This document shows positions 52,270 to 64,000 of a stretch of DNA of 64,000 bases, in pieces. This DNA comes from Baylisascaris procyonis (taxonomy: Eukaryota; Nematoda; Chromadorea; Rhabditida; Ascarididae): NCBI GenBank assembly GCA_037389465.1, contig JAZARR010000230.1, forward strand, positions 2,356,001 through 2,420,000, given 5' to 3'. A program made the position numbers and the translations under genes. Position 1 is the first letter of the stretch. Each line of letters opens with the position of its first letter. A model generated the notes under the pieces. The model had not been told where the DNA came from, did no database searches, and saw only the letters and a program-made list of their open reading frames with translations.

Positions 52270-54157
52270 TCAAGAATATTTTGAATGTAACGTCATAATA
52301 AATCTAATCATTTCCATTTGTAAATTAATCTCTAATGGATTATTTGTTATTCGGAAACCAGGCACTCCAGCACGAGCAAGTGTATTCTGTTGTTGAGCCA
52401 TTATCTGAAAATAATAAATATTATCAATAATCAGCACGGTGATAACAACATTACTAGTAAATTATAAAAGTAATATTAGCTCCTTTTATTCTATTCGCGT
52501 TATGAATTCACCCAAATAAAAAAAAAACGATCGATCATATCAGGTGCAAAGTAAGCTTAGTAAAAAAGTTTTATACTATTGCCGATAAGTTTAGACAAAA
52601 GCATTCGAGATTGAATGCTAAGAATTATTCGTTCAAAAATTTCTTTCAAATTGCTTAGATTTCTTCAATAAAAATGTGAACTATTCATTAAATTGATTAA
52701 AAAATTGCAAGTTTTTTTTTTCACTCCGAAAGATTCAACAATGTTTAGAGGATATCATCTTATGTAGAAAACATTAATATGCTTTTATAACTATTTAAAA
52801 TCGAATTTTTTCCCCCAACAAACATTAAAAGAATAGTCGAGAAGCGCTTGAGAATTAATAATGAAAAACATTCAAATAGTGAAAAATAGAAAAATATTTC
52901 TCAAAAAATTTCTTTTTTTTTCGAAAATTGCCCACAAAGTTAAAAGTTACAAGATTATTCCTATGCAAATGCTTCACATCGAAAAGAATTCTGAAGTAGT
53001 ACACTCTCCACTGTGAATTAGACTCCTTAAGCAACAACTTTTGCGTTTCAAAACTGATACATAAATAAGCCACTCTTGCCGCCGTTCGACACGGAATAGG
53101 GATGTGATTGTGATAACAGCTAATCACTGGGAAAGGTGAAGTCGCAAGGGGAACGATGGCAACGATAGCCCGATAGAAAGTTTTAAGCGGTTATAACTAG
53201 CTGAATGAAAAACTCGTCTTATTATGGATCTTCGGCTTAAAGCGAACAATAAACTAATCCACATTTGGAATCCACATAATTCCTATCCGCTATATTCTGC
53301 TAAAAAATAAAGCATAACTGATAAACAATGAGAAAAAAATTGCTAACCTTATCAAGTTCACTGACTATATTCATGTCTATCCTCTTCATTTGTTCATCTA
53401 AATCTGGCGCCATCTGTAATTCAGCTAGATGCTTCTGTCTTTCATCATATAACTGCCTGAAAATTGATTTTATTCAACCTATCTTAGTAAAATTCTTTTC
53501 TATGTTGTTATTTGCATATTAATTAACATTTTTGAATTTCTGCATATAAATTTGCATATAAACGATCAGAAACCAACTAAGAACCAACAGAGATTTAAGT
53601 TCTGCAATTACAGTATCACATTTGTTCAAAGACTGTTGGTGGAGATTGTTATAAACTGTATGAATTGTTTGTTGACTAGCTGTTAGATCTTGATTTCTCA
53701 AGCTGTTTCATAGTAACCGATTAAAAAAAACCTAAATGCTTAATGCTTACAGACGAATTGAAGGTTATAAGAGCTAAAGCAATGTAGTCGAAAAAAAAAA
53801 TTAACTAATATTAAAGCTAGATTACCTATATATTCGAAAAAAACCACCTCTAGGCTAAATATAAAAATTAAATAATATTCCACAAATATGTTTTCTAAAT
53901 GAGATGATCAACAATTTTCAAGCAAAATCTTTGAAAAGAGATAATAATATAAGAAACTTTTCGGCCAACTGTTGAAGATCCTTTAGTGAGTCGACAATTT
54001 GAAAGACGGTCCCATCGACAAGACTCTCAATAAGTGCGCTTTGCAATGAAGCATTAAAATTTTCACACATTTTCGGCTTCAATGAGAATATAAAATCGTT
54101 CATCTCCCCTCTCATTAGATGAATTTTCTCTTCTTTTGATAATGTGCTTAGATGCAT
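52270..54157 (-). CDS. DGCR6: DGCR6/gonadal-family protein
   Basis: Small coiled-coil protein, homologous to human DGCR6/DGCR6L and Drosophila gonadal; its molecular role is not well defined. Exons 54157-53958, 53702-53589, 53456-53348 and 52404-52270 join in phase to 185 residues; human DGCR6 is about 220. Key matches are LIESLVDGTVFQIVDSLKDL (human [20 protein letters not shown]), QLAEN-LRNQDLT (HLTEKSLYNQRL), the Glu/Lys/Gln coiled coil QLYDERQKHLAEL, IVSELDK (IILELDR), then QQNTLARAGVPGFRITNNP (QQSTLEKAGVAGFYVTTNP) and the final MEMIRFIM helix. A TTTTAG acceptor lies 26 bases upstream of the ATG (54184). Introns are short except the last, 0.94 kb. No disruption is visible. Confidence 0.92.
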
Positions 54158-55536
54158 TTTTAATAGTATTGTTGGATAATTTACTAAAATTTTCCCCTCT
54201 TTTTTTGGTTATTTTAGGATTTATTTTTTCACAGAAAAAAAGTGAATCTGATGTTCCGTTTCCTAGAAGTACCAAAATGACCCTCAAAAAAAAAAAATCT
54301 ACACTATACAACCTTCAGTAAATAATAGTTCAATACGGCTTCAGAGTGGCATTCACCTGAAATATACCTCAAATATAGGAGTAAAATTTTGAAAAAAAAA
54401 TAAACAAAAATTAGACGGAATTGTATACTGAAATGATAATTCGAATTCAACGAGTGATATGTATAAGCATGATAAACAAAAATTGATTATATAACCAAAT
54501 TAGCGGGCTTATTCGGTTAAATTAAATCGTTTCAACTTAATTTACTATGAGCTATTTTAAAACACCCTACTTAATTTTCGTAGTTCATACGCTTCAACCT
54601 TCTCGAAGGATATTACAGATACAATCTACCTACGGTTAAGCCTATCACCATCTCTGATGCGCATAAATATTTGCATGAGAATCGAAACTTACAAAAAAAA
54701 AATTGGTCACTGGCAGAGTGCCAAGTTTTAAATTGCAGGAAACAACCGCGTAATGCTGGAGCTTTTAGTAAGAAAACTTTTGACTCGAGCACTTATAGAT
54801 GAAACATACATATGGAAGTTTGCAGACAGCATCAAGGCAAATAAGAAGTCAAATTTTTAGTGATGGATAGTATGAGTTTAGTAGATCAATCTCTCATAGA
54901 TACAACTTTTAACGAATCTCAATGCAATGGTTTCGTTGGCTTTCTATTTCTTTTCGCACATAACCATAGAGAAAATTCACCAAATAACGAATATGACATC
55001 CTTGTGACCACGGTACGCGCTTTTTTGTAGTTTCATGGGAAAACGCATCAGCTTATTTGGATTGTTTCGCCACTCGTCACAATGCTAGATTACAACCACA
55101 ATTCATGCGATCATATCGGAGTCGCAAACACAAAACTCGCGATCATGACGTCATTTTCACATTCAATCGTTTTTTCCTTTCGATCCAACTTTCTTCCATT
55201 CCATCGTCAATCGTTTCTCATTAAAATATTTCGGCGCAATTTAGAGTTAATTTTCATATTTCAAATAGGAGTCGTTATTGCCTCGGAGTCGATACGCAAA
55301 TAAACATGTTCGATGGAGTTTATTGTCACAAACATTGAAGACAGTAGCGAAGAGATACTTTGACTATGAGCTAGAACTTTCTCGACCTCACATGAAACAC
55401 CAATGTTAATGCTCCCATATTTCCATTCCTATAAATTTCACAAATACTAATCTACAAACAACTAAATTTTCTACATAATACATTCACAAATATCGCCTAC
55501 ATAAAATGCGATCTAGGCTTGGTTCCATCGTATTTG

Positions 55537-55625
55537 ACTCCGAAAATAGAGGGATATAAATAAACTCCGAAAGTAGATATAAATGACTCCGAAAGTAGAT
55601 ATAAATGAACTCCGAGAGTAGTGTT
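55537..55625. repeat. Short tandem repeat, ACTCCGAAAGTAGATATAAA units
   Basis: Four ACTCCGA starts occur at 55537, 55564, 55586 and 55609, giving unit lengths of 27, 22 and 23 bases. The inner two units are almost identical. Confidence 0.9.
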
Positions 55626-57825
55626 CAGAGGGAAAGGGAATGAGGAAGGAGGGAATGGAAACATTGGAAGAACAATGAACCCTATGTGCTGAGTCTGCTA
55701 ATTCCGGTCGTTTGCGTTGTTCTCTCATTAGTTTGCGGGTGGGATTAACACCTCGTTTTTGGCACCGGGAAAGTAGAGTCGGTGATTTGTCCTCCTTAAT
55801 GTCACCTCTAGTAGAGAGGTCTTATGCAAAGTGGAAAAGGAATACAGCGATCATTATCGACGCGGCTTTTATGCAAAAAGTCTACGAGTACATTTCGATC
55901 TACGTTGTAGATAAAAATTAATGCATTTGAATTTAAATTATTTATCAGTAGTTAATTTCCAATAATATTTTCCTATCGTCCCATTTGCCTTATTTAATTA
56001 TTTCTATGCTTCTTTTATTTCTTTATTTAATGATTCCTAAATTTCTTTTATTTTTATTATTTCATTAATCCTATTAACTTAAATGCCAAAAATGAAAAAC
56101 TTTTTGATATCTATTAGTGTCATCTTTTAAAGAGTTTTTCAATTTATTATATTTATTATTTTCATAGATACCTTTTCCAATTACCTTTCAATCTCTAATT
56201 ATTCCAATTTTTATTTCTTATCTATTTGCAATTAATATACAATCATAAGTTATGCTTAAATTGTTGATAGCTTCCGTGCTGTATAATTCTAGTGGAATTT
56301 TCCAAATCAACATATCGTTTTAAAAGCTTAAATTTTTTTTAACGCACAAAATTTATACTTTTGTGGGATTATTTCTTATGTAAATTTCACATATGCAAAT
56401 TTTATCGCAATTGTAAATTAGCATAATTTTTTTGCTCGATATATAGGCATAAAATTCACTAATCAAAATGTTATCAATTCTATGTTGATCAATTGATATT
56501 TGAGGGTAGAGCAATACACAATTATTGGTTATCAAAGGACGATCTGAATCCATCAATGAGCCCTTGCATGCGATGTGTATTGCCAATCATTGTCAATGTA
56601 TGTTTTGACGATAGTCAGTTCGTTTGATGTGCACAACCAAGCACGTTTTCATTTCTTTTCATCGTTTATCGACCATCCGTTTCGTCCAATATTTTCCTAT
56701 ATTCATTCACATTCTTCATTTTCTACTTAAGAAAATTACCTTCTTCTGCTGTAATATAAGTAAATAATTAAACGGGCATACTTAAGCTGATTTTTTATAT
56801 ATTCAAATTATTTTTTTATAATTAATATAATAGTAATAAATATACATATGATGAAAATAGAATGCAAATATAACAATAATAAAATGCTATTGTTTATTTC
56901 AGATATAAATTCGGTGAGACTCTTGAAATTTCTTTCGATCTATTTGTTTCTTCTTTTCGCCATCTAATGCATTTTTCAAACACAATAAACTTATAGGCGA
57001 TTTTTTTGAAATCCTTTTTTTGGAAATCGCTTATAAATTTTCCACTTTCATCTGTTATAAAATAGAAATCATTTTTCAAATCTTAAATATTTTTAGTAAT
57101 AAAATTACATAATTTGAAACAGATTGTAATAATTGTAATAATTATAATTGTAATAAAGTATCTCAAAAATGTTTGAAATCGAAATAAATTTCACCTGAAT
57201 ATTTATTTAAGATATTTTTTTAGTTTATGTTTCAATTTCAATTACAATTTTATTTACTCAAATATCATGTATACTTTGCAAGCAAATATGTCGCTCATCG
57301 TTGCACATGAAACAACCAGTTTTTAGGTGCGTAGTGTATTTGTGTAGGTTTTTTTTTTTTTCAATGTTACGCAGTCGATGACACTTTATGAGTGGTAACA
57401 ATCACTATTTAGCGTCTAAAATAGCAATTGAACGCCAATTTTGTTTAATTTTATTGAATATTTGCAGCACTTTTTTTTTTAAATTTCATTTTAAAATTTT
57501 CTTTTTAAAAAATATTCGAAAGGATTTTTTTTTTTTTTTTTTTGAAATTATAGAAATTCACGAAATATTTAATATGTAAATGTCAACAACTTCGTATTAT
57601 TATTTATAAAATATGCAGGAGTTCCTATCCGCTGAGTGAAATTTATTTCAGTAATACTTTTGCAAACAAAAATTGGCAATTAAAAGGTAATACTTATTTG
57701 TATGTGATTGGAAGCAAATTTTTTGAGGTTTCTCATAAATTTTAGTCAAATTATTTGAAGCGTTTATTTCTTAAATATTACTAAAATTCTAAACGAATAA
57801 ATTATTCACTAGTGATTCGAAAAAT

Positions 57826-57897
57826 ATAAATAAATAAATAAATAAATAAATAAGTAAATAAATAGATAAATAAATAAATAAATACATAAATAAATAA
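57826..57897. repeat. TAAA microsatellite
   Basis: An array of TAAA with a few substitutions (AAGTAAA, TAGATAAA, TACATAAA). No retroelement coding end is recognisable beside it. Confidence 0.95.
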
Positions 57898-57974
57898 AAG
57901 ATTCGAAAAATTTATGCAAATTTAATTTAGTTATTTGACAGTAAACATATTTCCATTCAGCGTTTTCTTCGAGG

Positions 57975-59358
57975 CTAATTTTTGTGGCGTTGAATGGATA
58001 TAGAATCCTCATTAATCCCTTCTTCATCAACAGATTTCTTCTTTTTCTATAATATGTTTCAAAAAATAGCACATTTTAACACGTCTCAAAAAAAAAGACT
58101 CTCTTGCAAAAAGTTTTAGAAAAGAACACCTTCTCTCTAAGGCTTCCACTATTTATTTCCCTGGGGCTCTATTCGAGAGCGTACGGTAGATTTTTTAGTA
58201 TTGAGAGTTCATTGAAGAATTTGTTGCGCCAAAAAAAAATGCGATGACAAGAAATGAATGTTGACTGGTGATGCTCTATGATAAGAACATTGCTTATCTT
58301 TAATCAACATAATTAATGAGTGGTGCTTTCATTGCACAAATCAATACATCGTTATTGTTTGCAAAATATGTTTACATTGTCGTTTTTTCTTCCTTTAGAA
58401 ATGAATTATTTATTTATTTTATATACTTACTTTATTTTAATTGTTTATATGTAATTATTATACTTAAATTTTAATTACTTAACTTTAATCTCAAATTCAA
58501 ATTTTAATTATTCAATTTTTTTCATTCACTTCCGGCCATGTCATAAAATAGAGCGTATATCTGAGCATACGTAGATGATGCTATAAAGTTTCATCCTTTT
58601 TTCATATTTTTTTACTATTTGCATATTTATTTTGTCGTCCTAATTTAACCATACAATGGATTATGATTCTTTTATCTATAAAATTTGAATTTTATTACTT
58701 TCTTTTCGATTATTTATAAATATTTTTTCTATTGGGTTCTAATTAATTGTTGACTGATAAGATAGATAATCTCATCGTTTCAATTTATTATCAATTTCTC
58801 TCGGCAAATTTTTAAGAGATTTTCTTTTGGTGGTTTATTGATATCACAATTTGATAATTTCTTATCAGTTTATTGAATGAAATTTTTGAATAAACAATTT
58901 AATTCCATTTTTTTTTTCAATTTCCATCTAATTATAGTCATATCTCATCGATCAAACAATTTACTCACTACTATCGGTCTCAATCCTTAAACAGACATTT
59001 TAATAGATATATGTCTATATAGGATTCAATGAGGCGATTGCTCCAACACTATACCGATATTATTTTGCTTTTTATATTTTTATATCTTTTTGTATTATTT
59101 TATTTTTCTATTATTTCATATATTCCTTATATTTTATATATTTTTGATCGTTTTCTTTTTTATTTTTGCACTTTGTATTGTTAAATTGTATGACCGATAC
59201 ATCTGTATAGATGCAATGATAAATCTTAGATGAAGGCATCTTTATAAGCTCACGATATTTGCATTTAGAAAAAGACCTTTTTTCTTCCAACTTTTTATAC
59301 GATGCGGTAATAGAGTTTTGAGTATGAGTTCATGGATACGATCCAATAAGCTATCCAC
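57975..59358 (-). CDS. Exon-like segments of an unresolved gene
   Basis: Two segments join in phase 0: 58580-58530, preceded by TTTATAG and ended by a GTGAAT donor, and 58046-57975, ending SVDEEGINEDSISIQRHKN and a stop. A third, 59358 to about 59292, follows TTGTTGTAG and reads VDSLLDRIHELILKTLLPHR, a plausible helix, but its phase does not fit 58580, so another exon would be needed. I recognise no family. The segments would lie divergently from GART. They may belong to one small gene, to two, or be chance. Confidence 0.3.
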
Positions 59359-59840
59359 CTACAACAATTTAATTTATGCTAATTTCTATCTTATCGAGAT
59401 TTGCATAAATGATTCATATCTTCGAAGCATTATCAATGATAAATTACCCCCATATCTAATTATTAAATAGGAATTGAAAACTTAACTCGATTGTCTGAGT
59501 AAGAACTCATAATCTATTTACTCAGTAAGGAAATTGATTTACGCGCCCAGCTCAGATAACAGCCGAATGCAAATTTGGATGGAGGCAAGACAGAAAGACG
59601 TACTTTTTTCCATCTTCGACCTCCCCCCCCCCCCCCATCTTCCATCCGTGACCTCCGTATTGAGCTATTCCCATTATAATGGTGTCGTAGGTTTTGTGAG
59701 TCTCTGACCACCCCCCACCCCCAAAAAATTGTCTCAGACCCCAAGAATTCCGTTTTCCCAAATGCTAATATTACGCACCGCGTTGTATACGAAAGAATCA
59801 GCGGATAAATCTAATGTATAAATAAAAACTTACTGTGTGT

Positions 59841-64000
<4,160 letters not shown>

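Larger units (their letters stand above)
54185..57974. other. AT-rich region without a supported gene
   Basis: Contains a 22-27 base tandem repeat at 55537-55625 and a TAAA microsatellite at 57826-57897. Minus frames at 56353-56586 and 56894-57079 look mildly exon-like (the latter follows TATAACAG) but cannot be tied to a gene. Nothing else can be supported. Confidence 0.5.

Overview
The window is nuclear DNA of a eukaryote, almost certainly a nematode. It is AT-rich, with small exons, introns from about 100 bases to 2 kb, and acceptors of the form TTTTCAG or TTTTAG. Acceptors of the same type sit a few bases upstream of most initiator ATGs, which is the layout expected where mRNA 5' ends receive a trans-spliced leader. 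I see no bacterial, organellar, CRISPR or tRNA content. I cannot name the species. All gene models were joined by hand from frame, splice-site phase and remembered family alignments; no search was run.

Layout, left to right. (1) 1-8086, minus: a long SAP-domain nuclear protein with a huge proline-rich exon; its 3' end lies outside the window. (2) 11764-19850, minus: the meiotic crossover cyclin CNTD1/COSA-1. (3) 21158-33511, minus: an 18-exon gene for a protein of about 816 residues that I do not recognise. (4) 34367-39968, plus: Porcupine, the Wnt O-acyltransferase. (5) 41665-44780, minus: ELP6 of the Elongator complex. (6) 46495-48666, minus: ribosomal protein L13A (uL13). (7) 52270-54157, minus: a DGCR6/gonadal-family protein. 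(8) 57975-59358, minus: a few exon-like segments of an unresolved gene. (9) 59867-64000, plus: the glycinamide ribonucleotide synthetase part of GART, running off the right edge.

The genes do not form one pathway. They cover meiotic recombination, Wnt lipidation, tRNA wobble modification, the ribosome and de novo purine synthesis, an ordinary housekeeping and developmental stretch of chromosome. Genes 1-3 and 5-7 are on the minus strand. Porcupine and gene 3 are divergent, Porcupine and ELP6 are convergent, and GART is divergent from the unresolved exons on its left.

The most useful observations outside the gene list are: a perfect 22-bp inverted repeat whose arms each hold the 14-bp palindrome TTGTCTGCAGACAA (33162-33211); a Ser where other Porcupine proteins have a conserved Asn; two copies of a retroelement-like 3' end with a TAAA tail, one just downstream of ELP6; G-run minisatellites inside introns; and frequent GTT donor sites. 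I did not find a clear undescribed multi-gene system.
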